From: Pseudanabaena sp.
GTDB lineage: Bacteria; Cyanobacteriota; Cyanobacteriia; Pseudanabaenales; Pseudanabaenaceae
NCBI GenBank assembly: GCA_003249035.1
Contig: QBMK01000005.1
Span: forward strand, 135,182 to 199,181
DNA length: 64,000 nucleotides
Direction of reading: 5' to 3'
This document shows, piece by piece, positions 26,841 through 35,417 of the stretch; position 1 is the stretch's first letter; every line of letters starts with the position of its first letter. The notes beneath the pieces are model-generated. The model had not been told where the DNA came from. It was given only the letters and a program-made list of their open reading frames with translations, and ran no database searches. The position numbers and the translations under genes are program-made.

Positions 26841-27731
26841 TTAATTTACATTTCCGACAGGCATGTATTCTTTGATGAGTTTACGTTGACTGACACGATC
26901 TCCTTCTGCTAACAAGCGATCGCCTGCCTCTTTTAGCGTTCTCAAATCAAAACTTGGCGGACGAAACTCTGGTAGCGACTCAGTACTATTCACCAATCGC
27001 AAAGATAAGCGATCTAACCCAATCTCGTAGATAAACTTCCGTACTTGCTCGTCATACAGACTCGATCGCAGTGAGCCAAAGAAATCAATCGAGCGATCGG
27101 GATACATATCCACAAGTCGCTCGATTTCCCATTGCGGAATCCCATCGGGCGCAAAAATACCACTGACAATGCCAATGCGATCGCTGCGATCGGGCATCCA
27201 GAAGAACTTTTCCATACGACCATCACGCACCAACGGCGCATACAAAGTCGAAAAATCATTCCCCGTCACAATAATCGGCACACGCCTAATCGGATTGCTG
27301 TCATAACTTCCTGGTAACTGGACATTAGTTGGGTTATCAGCAATATTCATCAAAGTTGCATTCACCAACTGAGTATTGACCGTATATTGTGTCGTGCTAT
27401 CAACCCGTCCCGCCCCTGCATCCAAATCATTAATCAAGAGAGCACACATCTTACCTCGCACCTTGACCAACTCCGCCGCCTCACGATAGCGCATTCTGAT
27501 CAACCTCGCAGGATCGCCCGCATCAGGACTTTCTAATTCCCCACCAGACATTCTGATCGGATCAATACCTAGCTTCTGAAAAGCTAATTCACATTGAAAA
27601 GACTTCCCTTCACCTTTACCTCCGTGAATGCCTAAAATTAGCGGTACATTCACATTCGGCAGTCTCATGAAATTTTTAGCAAGATGGACAGCAAGTTTGT
27701 CCAAAAAGCGCGGTGAAATGTAATAAGACAT
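26841..27731 (-). CDS. RuBisCO activase-like AAA+ protein without SSUL domain
   Basis: A 296-residue AAA+ ATPase clearly of the Rca family. It has ILGIHGGKGEGKSFQCEL (Walker A), ALLINDLDAGAGRVD (Walker B), TQYTVNTQLVNATLMNIADN, VTGNDFSTLYAPLVRDGRMEKF (sensor/Arg finger) and the GIFAPDG loop. In plants and many cyanobacteria it removes inhibitory sugar phosphates from RuBisCO. The reading frame stops after the AAA lid (LIKEYMPVGNVN). The C-terminal RbcS-like (SSUL) domain found in well-studied cyanobacterial Rca is absent, and no such domain follows downstream. The HAD gene follows on the same strand. No RuBisCO genes are in the window. Confidence 0.88.
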   Translation of the reverse strand: MSYYISPRFLDKLAVHLAKNFMRLPNVNVPLILGIHGGKGEGKSFQCELAFQKLGIDPIRMSGGELESPDAGDPARLIRMRYREAAELVKVRGKMCALLINDLDAGAGRVDSTTQYTVNTQLVNATLMNIADNPTNVQLPGSYDSNPIRRVPIIVTGNDFSTLYAPLVRDGRMEKFFWMPDRSDRIGIVSGIFAPDGIPQWEIERLVDMYPDRSIDFFGSLRSSLYDEQVRKFIYEIGLDRLSLRLVNSTESLPEFRPPSFDLRTLKEAGDRLLAEGDRVSQRKLIKEYMPVGNVN

Positions 27732-27878
27732 ACAGATTAGTTTTGACGACTATTGCCAATTTACCTCATAGTAAGCCCCTATTTTCTTTTTAGGTTTAAA
27801 TTACTTTTTTGACATTACCAACTTGCGATCGCCTAAATTCATCATCAGAAATAGCCAGCAAGGCGGTCACAATTCTAA

Positions 27879-28463
27879 TCAAAAAGATAGCTTCTGAAAT
27901 AGCTCCGATAATGGCATTGCGAAACCTTCAATAACATCTTCACCATCTAAGGAATCGGATTGTTTGAGCAAGCGATCGGGTTCCTGGGCAGAACGATAGA
28001 CTAGGACATAACGTAATTTGAGATTAATGACCCAAACTAGGCGTGAGCCATTCTCAAAATATTCCACAATTTTTTGATCGATTTCGGAAATCGTGTTGTT
28101 GGGAGAGAGAACTTCGATCGCTAGATCAGGTGAGCCATCTAAAAAGCCATCGGGTAGTTCAGTAAGTCCCTTTAGTTTTTCTTTGGATACAAAGGAAATA
28201 TCGGGCGATCGCTTGTTGCCATTCTTCATGGTGAAGGCAGTACTAGAATCAAGAATAATGCCAAGTTGTCTAGGCAAAATGTAATTCATTAAAGCCATGA
28301 CTAGAATGCTGCAAGTATATCCATGCAATGCACCTGAATTTCCCATATTAACCAGTTCTCCATTCACAAGCTCATAGCAATTTCCATCGGTTAGCGCCAT
28401 TAGTTCGGCATCTGTCCAGATTTTTTTGTTTGATTTTATTGGTGAAATAGTCAGTGAAGACAT
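27879..28463 (-). CDS. Uma2 family (DUF820) endonuclease-like protein
   Basis: A 194-residue Uma2 protein with the PD-(D/E)XK-type core: ELVNGELVNM (Glu), RSPDISFVSKEKL (Asp), LAIEVLSPNNT (ExL) and YFENGSRLVWVIN. These are highly multiplied in cyanobacteria, predicted nucleases of restriction-endonuclease fold with unproven function. A second copy of the same family, not closely similar, is at 51873-52436. It is separated from the RuBisCO-activase gene by about 147 bases. Confidence 0.88.
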   Translation of the reverse strand: MSSLTISPIKSNKKIWTDAELMALTDGNCYELVNGELVNMGNSGALHGYTCSILVMALMNYILPRQLGIILDSSTAFTMKNGNKRSPDISFVSKEKLKGLTELPDGFLDGSPDLAIEVLSPNNTISEIDQKIVEYFENGSRLVWVINLKLRYVLVYRSAQEPDRLLKQSDSLDGEDVIEGFAMPLSELFQKLSF

Positions 28464-28506
28464 AATTAACTCTTAATGATATGAAAAGGAAAAACTTGAC
28501 TTAATT

Positions 28507-29061
28507 TCAAAGTTGGGAAATAACTTGCTCAATGGCTTTAATAGCTAATTCAACCTCACAATCGAAAATCTCAGAACAATCAACAAGGTTATCCTGTTTC
28601 CAGTAAGATTTGGAAACATTGTGCTGATTTAGAATTTGATGAACCTCAAGCTCTACACGAGCTACTTTGTCACAATGTTGAGTAAATTGCATTTTCCAAT
28701 CACTGCTACCACCATACCCACAATTATTTAGAGTATATTCTCTCTTCCCAGCATCTTTCGCTGTGCCAATTTTAGTTAACCCAAGATTCTCCGATCTTGA
28801 AACATATAGAGTGCCTGACTCATGATATCTCCTCCTAAACGCAATGTTATGAGTACCACATTGAATACAGTGTCCACCACTATCTCTGAGTGTATGTCCT
28901 GCTCTAATACAAGGCGTAACTCCAATTGCAACTGCCATACCTTGTTCCTTCATTATTCGCTTGTACTCGCCTGTTTTGATACCAGTTGCATCAAAGACCT
29001 GATACATAGGTATACCTTGATCTATTAAGAAACAAATCTGAGGTAATGTTAGTTTGGTCAT
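28507..29061 (-). CDS. GIY-YIG-like (T5orf172/MUG113-type) nuclease protein
   Basis: From the ATG at 29061 (MTKLTLPQIC) the product has 184 residues. A short N-terminal helix-turn-helix-like part (LPQICFLIDQGIP and VFDATGIKTGEYKRIMKE) is followed by a zinc-ribbon-like pair (TPCIRAGH, GGHCIQCGTH). Next comes a GIY-YIG-like core with GTLYVSRSENLGLTKIG and KREYTLNN, and a later Glu in VARVELEVHQIL. The layout resembles small phage or mobile-element nucleases. A 158-bp MITE-like element lies directly upstream of its start, so its promoter may be inside that element. Confidence 0.65.
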   Translation of the reverse strand: MTKLTLPQICFLIDQGIPMYQVFDATGIKTGEYKRIMKEQGMAVAIGVTPCIRAGHTLRDSGGHCIQCGTHNIAFRRRYHESGTLYVSRSENLGLTKIGTAKDAGKREYTLNNCGYGGSSDWKMQFTQHCDKVARVELEVHQILNQHNVSKSYWKQDNLVDCSEIFDCEVELAIKAIEQVISQL

Positions 29062-29090
29062 ATTATTAAGTACTAAAACTATTAAACATT

Positions 29091-29248
29091 GGCTCAATAG
29101 GTGTTTCGGGGAGGTGATTTAGCTTAAATGCCTGAAATGCTTGATGTACAATAGTTTTAGCCTCGGAAGCCTTTGATGTCTGAAACACCAAGTATTAAAA
29201 GCATTAAGCCATTTATTATGTTTGATCTCCCCGAAACACAAATAGAGC
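29091..29248 (+). mobile_element. 158-bp MITE-like element, copy 1 (GTGTTTCGGGGAGGT family)
   Basis: Bounded by an imperfect ~25-bp terminal inverted repeat starting GGCTCAATAG and including TGTTTCGGGGAGG. The interior is about 80% alike, by eye, to the reverse complement of 60476-60634, including AATAGTTTTAGCCTCGGA and GTCTGAAACACC. It has no coding capacity. Non-autonomous mobility is inferred from the TIRs and the two dispersed copies. Confidence 0.9.
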
Positions 29249-29254
29249 AAAAAA

Positions 29255-29285
29255 TAAAAAAGCCCGCCTAGGCGGGCTTTTTTAT
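29255..29285 (-). terminator. Intrinsic terminator of psbB-psbT
   Basis: AAAGCCCGCC/GGCGGGCTTT stem followed on the minus strand by a run of T, placed one base after the psbT stop codon. This is a classic rho-independent terminator. Confidence 0.92.
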
Positions 29286-29399
29286 TTACTTCTTATCTTT
29301 AGAGTTAGAGATAACCTTAGGAGGTTCGCGGAAGAAGATTGCAAAGAAGAACAAACCAATCAAACAAGCGAAAATTAAAGTGTAAGTGAGAGCTTCCAT
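29286..29399 (-). CDS. psbT: Photosystem II protein PsbT
   Basis: A 37-residue single-helix protein: [20 protein letters not shown], then IFFREPPK and a charged tail ending in DKK. The start MEALTYT and the REPPK turn are diagnostic of PsbT. It sits at the PSII dimer interface in the thylakoid membrane and helps stabilise the acceptor side. It is encoded six bases after psbB, the usual cyanobacterial psbB-psbT order, and ends at a strong terminator. The tail is slightly longer than in the shortest homologues. Confidence 0.96.
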   Translation of the reverse strand: MEALTYTLIFACLIGLFFFAIFFREPPKVISNSKDKK

Positions 29400-29405
29400 G
29401 GAATT

Positions 29406-30935
29406 TTATGCCTCAACAGCGCGAGTAGATTTATCGCCAACTTTTTGGAATGCGCCCCATTCAACTTGCTCTTCGCTCATTTCTGGGTCAACCCCAGCAA
29501 ACACATCGCGGAACAAGGTACGAGCGCCATGCCAAATGTGACCGAAGAAGAAGAACAGAGCAAATACTGCATGTCCGAAGGTGAACCAACCACGAGGGCT
29601 AGTGCGGAATACACCATCAGAATTATTCTTTTCTTGATCGAATTCAAAGATTTCGCCTAGCTGAGCTTGACGAGCATACTTCTTAACCGAAGGAGCATCA
29701 GCAAAGGATTTGCCATTTAAAGCGCCGCCAACAAAGGCTACTTTCACGCCAGTTTGCTCAACACTATACTTAGACTCAGCACGACGGAAAGGAATGTCAG
29801 CTCTGACAACTCCATCTTGGTCTTGAAGAACTACAGGGAAAGTTTCAAAGAAGTTAGGCAAACGACGAACAAAAAGTTCACGACCTTCACCATCTTTGAA
29901 AATTGGATGCCCTTGCCAACCTTGAGCAACACCATCACCATTATTCATAGGACCAACGCGGAACAAACCACCTTTCGCAGGGCTGTTACCAACGTAGTCA
30001 TAGAAAGCGAGTTTGTCAGGGATCTTTGACCAAGCTTCTTCAGCACTCAAACCAGCATTCAAGCCAGTTTGGACGCGGCGAGAAATTTCTTGTTGGAAAG
30101 AGTTGCTATCCCACTGATAGCGAGTAGGCCCAAACAATTCGATGGGTGTTGCTGCCGAGCCGTACCACATGGTTCCAGCGACAACGAAAGCCGCAAAGAA
30201 TACTGCAGCAATACTGCTGGAAAGTACGGTTTCGATGTTCCCCATGCGTAGCGCTTTATACAAGCGCTCTGGTGGACGCACGGTTAGGTGGAATAGACCA
30301 GCCACAATACCAACGATACCAGCAGCAATGTGGTGAGCAACAATACCACCAGCATTGAAGGGGTTAAACCCGTTAGGTCCCCATTCAGGAGCAACTGGTG
30401 CAACGTGACCAGTTAAGCCATAGGCATCAGAAACCCACATGCCAGGTCCAAATAAACCTGTTTGGTGGAATGCGCCGAAGCCAAAGCAGAGTAATCCAGA
30501 CAAAAATAGGTGAATACCAAACATTTTGGGCAAGTCCAAAGCTGGCTCGCCTGTACGAGGATCTCTAAAAAGTTCTAGATCCCAGTTAACCCAGTGCCAA
30601 ATTGCAGCAAGGAAGAGTAAACCAGAAAGTACGATGTGTGCTAGTGCGACACCTTCAAAAGACCAAAAACCGGGGTCGGCAACTTGTTCACCAGTGATTG
30701 TCCAGCCGCTCCAAGAGTTGGTAATACCAAGACGAGTCATAAAAGGCATTACGAACATGCCTTGCCGCCACATGGGGTTGAGGACGGGGTCACTGGGGTC
30801 AAAAATTGCTAGCTCATAAAGCGCCATCGAGCCTGCCCACCCTGCTACGAGAGCAGTGTGCATCAGGTGCGTGGCAATCAGTCTTCCTGGATCGTTCAGG
30901 AGAACTGTATGCACTCGATACCAGGGTAATCCCAT
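29406..30935 (-). CDS. psbB: Photosystem II CP47 chlorophyll protein
   Basis: A 509-residue CP47 of normal length. It starts [20 protein letters not shown], with six membrane helices carrying paired His ligands (for example [45 protein letters not shown]). A large lumenal loop lies between helices 5 and 6 (about 260-450), and the protein ends with [20 protein letters not shown]. It binds antenna chlorophyll and passes excitation to the PSII core. psbT follows after six bases and a terminator ends the operon. The upstream region (30936-31172) should hold the promoter, but I could not fix it. Confidence 0.98.
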   Translation of the reverse strand: MGLPWYRVHTVLLNDPGRLIATHLMHTALVAGWAGSMALYELAIFDPSDPVLNPMWRQGMFVMPFMTRLGITNSWSGWTITGEQVADPGFWSFEGVALAHIVLSGLLFLAAIWHWVNWDLELFRDPRTGEPALDLPKMFGIHLFLSGLLCFGFGAFHQTGLFGPGMWVSDAYGLTGHVAPVAPEWGPNGFNPFNAGGIVAHHIAAGIVGIVAGLFHLTVRPPERLYKALRMGNIETVLSSSIAAVFFAAFVVAGTMWYGSAATPIELFGPTRYQWDSNSFQQEISRRVQTGLNAGLSAEEAWSKIPDKLAFYDYVGNSPAKGGLFRVGPMNNGDGVAQGWQGHPIFKDGEGRELFVRRLPNFFETFPVVLQDQDGVVRADIPFRRAESKYSVEQTGVKVAFVGGALNGKSFADAPSVKKYARQAQLGEIFEFDQEKNNSDGVFRTSPRGWFTFGHAVFALFFFFGHIWHGARTLFRDVFAGVDPEMSEEQVEWGAFQKVGDKSTRAVEA

Positions 30936-31172
30936 TGCAAAAGTTCCTTAAATCTATGTAGTGAGTAAGATCTTAACGATTCTTAATTTTAATTTATGAT
31001 AATTGATTCTGACTTAAGGTAGCCACTCAAATACTTAAAGTAATCTGAGTAAATTCTATCTTCAGAATCTCTAAATCAATCGGGTTATTTTATTTGTAAC
31101 ATCATAATAAACTATTCCTTCCGATTGATTGCGGTAAAACCTAAAAACTAAGGGCGACACTTGGCATTAACC

Positions 31173-32279
31173 TTAGTTTTTGAGTCTAAATCCTTGTCGG
31201 CGTATATTTTTGTTGGAAATTTTAATTGGTAGGTGCGATCGCGATATTTCGACAACTAAGTCTGCAAATGCTCCGCCGTTGTCACGATTAATCATGTGGG
31301 GCATGAATAATTCAGGGTGTAGCGCTTTCCAAAAATATTCGACAAATTGAGTAATTTCTCGATCGTTCATGCCTGATTTACCAGTAGCAATGAGTTTATT
31401 TTCTGCCTCAATCCGCCATTGCAGACTGTAGTGATAGTCTTCAGGCATAAGCACGATGAGATGATCTAGATATTCCCAGAGCGGCAGGTAGTTATATAGA
31501 TTGGCGTTACATGCGAGGGCAAATTCGCGATCGCTTTCTGACAAAATTGGCGGCACAAAATTTTGAAATGCAGAAATCGGTAGCGGGCGCATCCCCACAA
31601 ACCAGCCTTCAAACAAGACAATATCTGCTTCACAGGAAATTTCAGGCTCAGTGCGATCGCCTGCACCGTGATGTAGAGATTTATCAAAGCGAGGAATCTC
31701 GATTGGTTGTGAGCTACCTAAAGGTCGATCGCGCAGTTGCTGCAAAACCTGAATGCCCAAATCCACATCGTGCGTACTTGGTGGACCACGCCAAATAATC
31801 TCGGGGCAGAGATCGCGTAATTTTTGGCGATCGGCATAGGTTTTATATAGATCGTCCAGAGAAATACTGAGAAAAGTTTTGCCAAGATGTTGCAGCAAAA
31901 CTTTTAGAACAATCCCTAATGTGGTTTTGCCAGTGCCTTGTCCACCTAACAATCCTTGAATAAAAGTTCTTCCAATTTTCTCTTGTTGGTTGGCTAGGCT
32001 TTGAGCAAGAGGTAACCAATAATGCCAGAGCATGGGCAATATTGCCGATGGAGGATCAATTTGGATATTGTGAGAGGCTAAAACCTGAGAAATTTCGGGG
32101 TAAACCGATCTAAGAAGCTGAGATTGCCTATCAACTGTTTCGTTAGGATCTATTTCTAAAGACCATTGACAATCGTTACTGTTACTTAGCTGATTTACCA
32201 ATAATTCAGAATCTGGGCTAGTTAGACGACCTCCTTGAATAATTAGTTCAAAAATTCTTATAAGTATGGTTTTAATCAT
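31173..32279 (-). CDS. D-glycerate 3-kinase
   Basis: A 368-residue P-loop kinase of the GLYK type: Walker A GLLGGQGTGKTTLG (about 120), FLSISLDDLYKTYADRQ, WRGPPSTHDVDLG, IPRFDKSLHHGAGDR, VLFEGWFVGMRPL and a C-terminal MPHMINRDNG-type segment. The fold is that of uridine/phosphoribulokinase. It phosphorylates D-glycerate to 3-phosphoglycerate, the last step of photorespiration, in the cytosol. The N-terminal ~90 residues are variable, as in other cyanobacterial members. It is transcribed alone. Confidence 0.9.
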   Translation of the reverse strand: MIKTILIRIFELIIQGGRLTSPDSELLVNQLSNSNDCQWSLEIDPNETVDRQSQLLRSVYPEISQVLASHNIQIDPPSAILPMLWHYWLPLAQSLANQQEKIGRTFIQGLLGGQGTGKTTLGIVLKVLLQHLGKTFLSISLDDLYKTYADRQKLRDLCPEIIWRGPPSTHDVDLGIQVLQQLRDRPLGSSQPIEIPRFDKSLHHGAGDRTEPEISCEADIVLFEGWFVGMRPLPISAFQNFVPPILSESDREFALACNANLYNYLPLWEYLDHLIVLMPEDYHYSLQWRIEAENKLIATGKSGMNDREITQFVEYFWKALHPELFMPHMINRDNGGAFADLVVEISRSHLPIKISNKNIRRQGFRLKN

Positions 32280-32490
32280 TTCCTTACATAATGGGGATCT
32301 TGCATGATTTAGCCCATAAGTCGGCTATACAGATTACAAATTTGCAAAAATTAAGCTACTAATTTACAAATATTTAACATAGAATGATCTCGTGAGTAAT
32401 TATACGCAGGCTCCTCCACAAAAAAACTACATATAGTTACTTGCATTCAAATCACTTAGATCCCTTACTAAACAGAAAATAATTACAACT

Positions 32491-32850
32491 ATGAACTTGA
32501 AAGCTCTCTTAATCGTTGCCAGTCTTGGTTTGTCTGCTGGACTAGTTTCTTGCGCTACCGAAACCCCAGCTCCTAAAGCTACTTCAGCCGCTACATCAGC
32601 TCCAGCCGCTACTCCTGCTAAAGATAAGGCTGATGCGCCTAAGACCGACTCAATGGCTAAGCCTGATGCTAAAGAGGTCAAGCCTGGTGACGCAATGAAG
32701 TCTGATAAGCCTTCTGACAAAGTCAAGGCTGGTGATGCAATGTCTAAGCCTGGCGATGCAATGTCTAAGCCTACTGATGCAACTAAGCCTGCTGATGCAT
32801 CTGCAACTCCTGCCGCAACTCCTGCTGATGCAACCAAAAAGCCTCAGTAG
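32491..32850 (+). CDS. Ala/Pro/Lys/Asp-rich lipoprotein of low complexity
   Basis: A 119-residue protein with a lipoprotein signal (LSAGLVSCATE, Cys near residue 21). The mature part is almost wholly Ala/Lys/Pro/Asp/Ser/Thr, with imperfect repeats of the KPGDAMSK and KPTDATKP kind. No folded domain is visible. It is probably an extended periplasmic or surface linker protein. A strong terminator follows the stop. Composition resembles the lipoprotein gene at 19321-19839, but the helical domain is missing here. Confidence 0.7.
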   Translation: MNLKALLIVASLGLSAGLVSCATETPAPKATSAATSAPAATPAKDKADAPKTDSMAKPDAKEVKPGDAMKSDKPSDKVKAGDAMSKPGDAMSKPTDATKPADASATPAATPADATKKPQ

Positions 32851-32868
32851 TCTTTATGAATTAATCAA

Positions 32869-32908
32869 ATAAAAAAGAGGTGATGCTTTGCATCACCTCT
32901 TTTTTTAT
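32869..32908 (+). terminator. Intrinsic terminator of the lipoprotein gene
   Basis: AAAGAGGTGATG/CATCACCTCTTT stem with loop CTTTG, followed by a long T-run, 20 bases after the stop codon. Confidence 0.92.
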
Positions 32909-32928
32909 TTGATACGAAGATTGATACC

Positions 32929-33024
32929 AATTCACAAAAGTGTGACGACACTTTTGTGAATTAGAAACTAAACCCAGTAAGGGGTTTAAAAACATAGAAT
33001 GGCTCCGCCATTTTATGTTTTGGT
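32929..33024. repeat. 95-bp double-hairpin repeat, copy A
   Basis: First hairpin AATTCACAAAAGTGT/ACACTTTTGTGAATT (32929-32962), then AAACCCAGTAAGG, then a second hairpin around GGCTCCGCC. A nearly identical copy is at 33659-33753. The two flank the cytochrome b-like gene. Confidence 0.9.
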
Positions 33025-33078
33025 GTGATTCGGCTAGAATCGATGCAAATATTGACAGTAAGTAGACAGTAGATAGCT

Positions 33079-33654
33079 ATGCGATCGCCCACTCAAACCT
33101 TAGCCGCTAAAATTTTTCATTGGGTAAGCTTGGTTAGTCTATTCTTGATGATTACCAGTGGTTTACAGATTTATAATGCCAATCCTGTCTTTGGAGGACG
33201 AGGGGGTATACATTTGCCTCCAATTTTAGGGCTAGGGGGATGGCTCGCGGGTGGGAGACATTGGCACTTTGCCTCGATGTGGATTTTTACGCTGAATTTA
33301 GCTTGGTATGGAGTTTATGTCTTGCTAACGCAAAGGTGGCGACATCGGTTTGCTAGTGGAAAGGATATCAAGGCATTGGTGGTTAGCCAAAATGAGAAGC
33401 GCAAAAACTATGCTTGGCATCGAATAGTTTATTCATTGTTGATTCCGATTTTGTTGCTATCGATTTATTCAGGCATCGGTATGTATAAGCCAGCACAATT
33501 TTATTGGATTGTTGATAGTTTTGGTGATTGGGAAGCATTGCGAATCACGCACTTTATGGCTGTGCCAATTACGCTGATCTTGGGTGGTATTCATTCTCAA
33601 CTGGGGCGAAAGGTAGGTGGCGATCGCCTACTTGATTCAATGTTTTGGGAATAA
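33079..33654 (+). CDS. Cytochrome b561-like membrane subunit
   Basis: A 191-residue protein with four hydrophobic segments. Haem-ligand histidines stand at AAKIFHWVSLV (TM1, about residue 14), HWHFASMWIF (TM2), YAWHRIVYS (TM3) and RITHFMAVPITL (TM4). This matches the Ni/Fe-hydrogenase/thiosulfate-reductase cytochrome b family. The periplasmic molybdopterin oxidoreductase encoded 160 bases downstream is its probable partner, so it would exchange electrons between that enzyme and the quinone pool, as YedZ does for YedY (MsrQ/MsrP). Both flanks carry the same 95-bp repeat. Confidence 0.83.
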   Translation: MRSPTQTLAAKIFHWVSLVSLFLMITSGLQIYNANPVFGGRGGIHLPPILGLGGWLAGGRHWHFASMWIFTLNLAWYGVYVLLTQRWRHRFASGKDIKALVVSQNEKRKNYAWHRIVYSLLIPILLLSIYSGIGMYKPAQFYWIVDSFGDWEALRITHFMAVPITLILGGIHSQLGRKVGGDRLLDSMFWE

Positions 33655-33658
33655 TGTT

Positions 33659-33753
33659 AATTCACAAAAGTGTCGTCACACTTTTGTGAATTAAAGACCA
33701 AACCCAGTAAGGGTTTTAAAAATACGAAATGGGGTAGCCATTTTGTGTTTTGG
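33659..33753. repeat. 95-bp double-hairpin repeat, copy B
   Basis: Begins five bases after the cytochrome b stop. Same layout as 32929-33024: AATTCACAAAAGTGT stem, AAACCCAGTAAGG, second weaker stem. The loop of the first hairpin is inverted (GTCG instead of GACG). Confidence 0.9.
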
Positions 33754-33814
33754 ATTAAGTACCTTGAGCTTCAATAGCGGCAGCGCTTTGCGCCGGTTTT
33801 GCTATATTTAAGTT

Positions 33815-34558
33815 ATGTCACAAGAACCTGAACAAAAACAACCAAACTCAGAGCTTGAGTTTGATGATACTGACTTAGTCCCACGTCGCCGCTTTTTGAC
33901 TTTAGCAGGTGCAGGGTTACTGACGATAGGCTTTGGTAGTCTTGCCGAAGGTTTGCTGGGTGGTCTGTCAGAGCCATTCAACCAACAGGTTGAGTCATTA
34001 ATTTTTAATCCGCAGCAGCCAGTACCAGAATTTCCAATTAGTGCGATCGAGCCAAATAAATTAATTGTTAATAGCTTTCGAGGTACACCAGCGATTAATC
34101 CTCTCTCTTATCTCCTCACCATTGACGGGGAAGTAAATAATCCCCTGAGTCTTAGTATGGGAGATCTCCAAAAAATACCCTTTACCAGCATGGTCATCCG
34201 TCACGTATGCGTTGAGGGCTGGGCGGCGATCGTGCTATGGGGGGGCGTGAGACTGCGAGATTTAATTGCGATCGCGCAACCATCTGCCCAAGTAAAGTAT
34301 GTCTATTTCTATTCGGCGGATGGCTATTACGAAAGCTGGGATATTGACTCGGTGATGCATCCTCAGACCTTGATGGCATATCAAAAGAACGGTCAAGCTC
34401 TCACACCAGAGTATGGTGCGCCTCTGCGTCTTGCTTCACCTGTCAAACTTGGCTATAAGCTCAGTAAATGGGTAACTCGAATTCAGCTTACGAGTGTGCT
34501 TGGCAACAAACGGGGCTATTGGGAAGATCTCGGTTATGAATGGTATGCGGGTCTATAA
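33815..34558 (+). CDS. Tat-exported molybdopterin oxidoreductase (sulfite-oxidase fold)
   Basis: A 247-residue protein with a twin-arginine signal (PRRRFLTLAGAGLLTIGFG, about 24-42). A sulfite-oxidase-type molybdopterin domain follows: YLLTIDGEVNNPLSLSMGDL, then VIRHVCVEGWAAIVLWGGV with the molybdenum-ligating Cys, YVYFYSADGYYESWD, and GAPLRLASPVKLGYKLSKWV. It is folded with its cofactor in the cytoplasm and exported to the periplasm. The family includes MsrP (YedY). The substrate here is unknown. The cytochrome b subunit gene upstream is the likely electron partner. Confidence 0.88.
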   Translation: MSQEPEQKQPNSELEFDDTDLVPRRRFLTLAGAGLLTIGFGSLAEGLLGGLSEPFNQQVESLIFNPQQPVPEFPISAIEPNKLIVNSFRGTPAINPLSYLLTIDGEVNNPLSLSMGDLQKIPFTSMVIRHVCVEGWAAIVLWGGVRLRDLIAIAQPSAQVKYVYFYSADGYYESWDIDSVMHPQTLMAYQKNGQALTPEYGAPLRLASPVKLGYKLSKWVTRIQLTSVLGNKRGYWEDLGYEWYAGL

Positions 34559-34599
34559 AAAAACTTGTTACAGCGCGAAGCGCTGTAACAAGTTTTTTC
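34557..34599. terminator. Intrinsic terminator after the molybdoenzyme gene
   Basis: AACTTGTTACAGCGC/GCGCTGTAACAAGTT stem flanked by A-run and T-run, starting at the stop codon. It can work in both directions. Confidence 0.92.
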
Positions 34600-34715
34600 T
34601 ATAAAGCTTTGTTTGATTAACTTTTGTAACGAATATCGTGTTATGTTCACAAGCAGGGATGCGGAGTACGTTGAGATTTTCATCCTAATTTTAAAATTCA
34701 GATTAGGTAAAGTCT

Positions 34716-34910
34716 ATGCGTTTAATATTCACATCTAGTTTTAATCGGTTTCAAACCATTAATGCCACCCAAGCGTGGTCATTATTTCTCACAGTTTGTA
34801 AAACAGATGATTCACTTGGAAAAAATCCGATGATTGGTAAATATGTAACAGTCGCGCTTCTAGGCGCAATTATTGCCCAAATATTAGAGGCGATTTTGAT
34901 AGCAGTCTAA
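34716..34910 (+). CDS. Possible small membrane ORF
   Basis: A 64-codon frame starting MRLIFTSSF. Its last 26 residues, from an internal ATG at 34830 (MIGKYVTVALLGAIIAQILE), form one good membrane helix. A strong terminator follows directly after the stop, which supports a transcript. No homologue is recognised, and the first 38 residues look non-coding, so the 26-residue form may be the real product. Evidence is weak. Confidence 0.35.
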   Translation: MRLIFTSSFNRFQTINATQAWSLFLTVCKTDDSLGKNPMIGKYVTVALLGAIIAQILEAILIAV

Positions 34911-34913
34911 AAA

Positions 34914-34954
34914 ATATTAAAAGAGTCGTCACGAAGTGACGACTCTTTTAATAT
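34914..34954. terminator. Terminator between small ORF and glnB
   Basis: Perfect 19-bp stem (34914-34932/34936-34954) with a GAA loop and A/T-rich edges. It sits just beyond the glnB stop (minus strand) and after the + strand small ORF, so it is probably bidirectional. Confidence 0.9.
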
Positions 34955-34975
34955 GGTTCATGGTGTTGAGAAAAC

Positions 34976-35341
<366 letters not shown>

Positions 35342-35370
35342 TTAATACACTTGAATCGCTACCCAATTTT

Positions 35371-35384
35371 GTAGCCTAGCATAC
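35371..35384 (-). promoter_or_regulatory. NtcA-type box upstream of glnB
   Basis: GTAGCCTAGCATAC on the + strand (GTATGCTAGGCTAC on the minus) matches GTA-N8-TAC exactly. About 23-26 bases further towards glnB lies TATTAAAGT, a possible -10. This is the spacing of NtcA-activated (class II) promoters. Regulation of glnB by NtcA is well known in cyanobacteria. Confidence 0.8.
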
Positions 35385-35417
35385 TTTTTGGAATTGTAAT
35401 TCAGATCGTGGTTAGGA

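Noticed and set aside
32427..32837. Minus-strand frame MVASAGVAAGVADASAGL over the lipoprotein gene
   Set aside because: A mirror of the low-complexity repeats in the + strand gene, which has a good lipobox and terminator.
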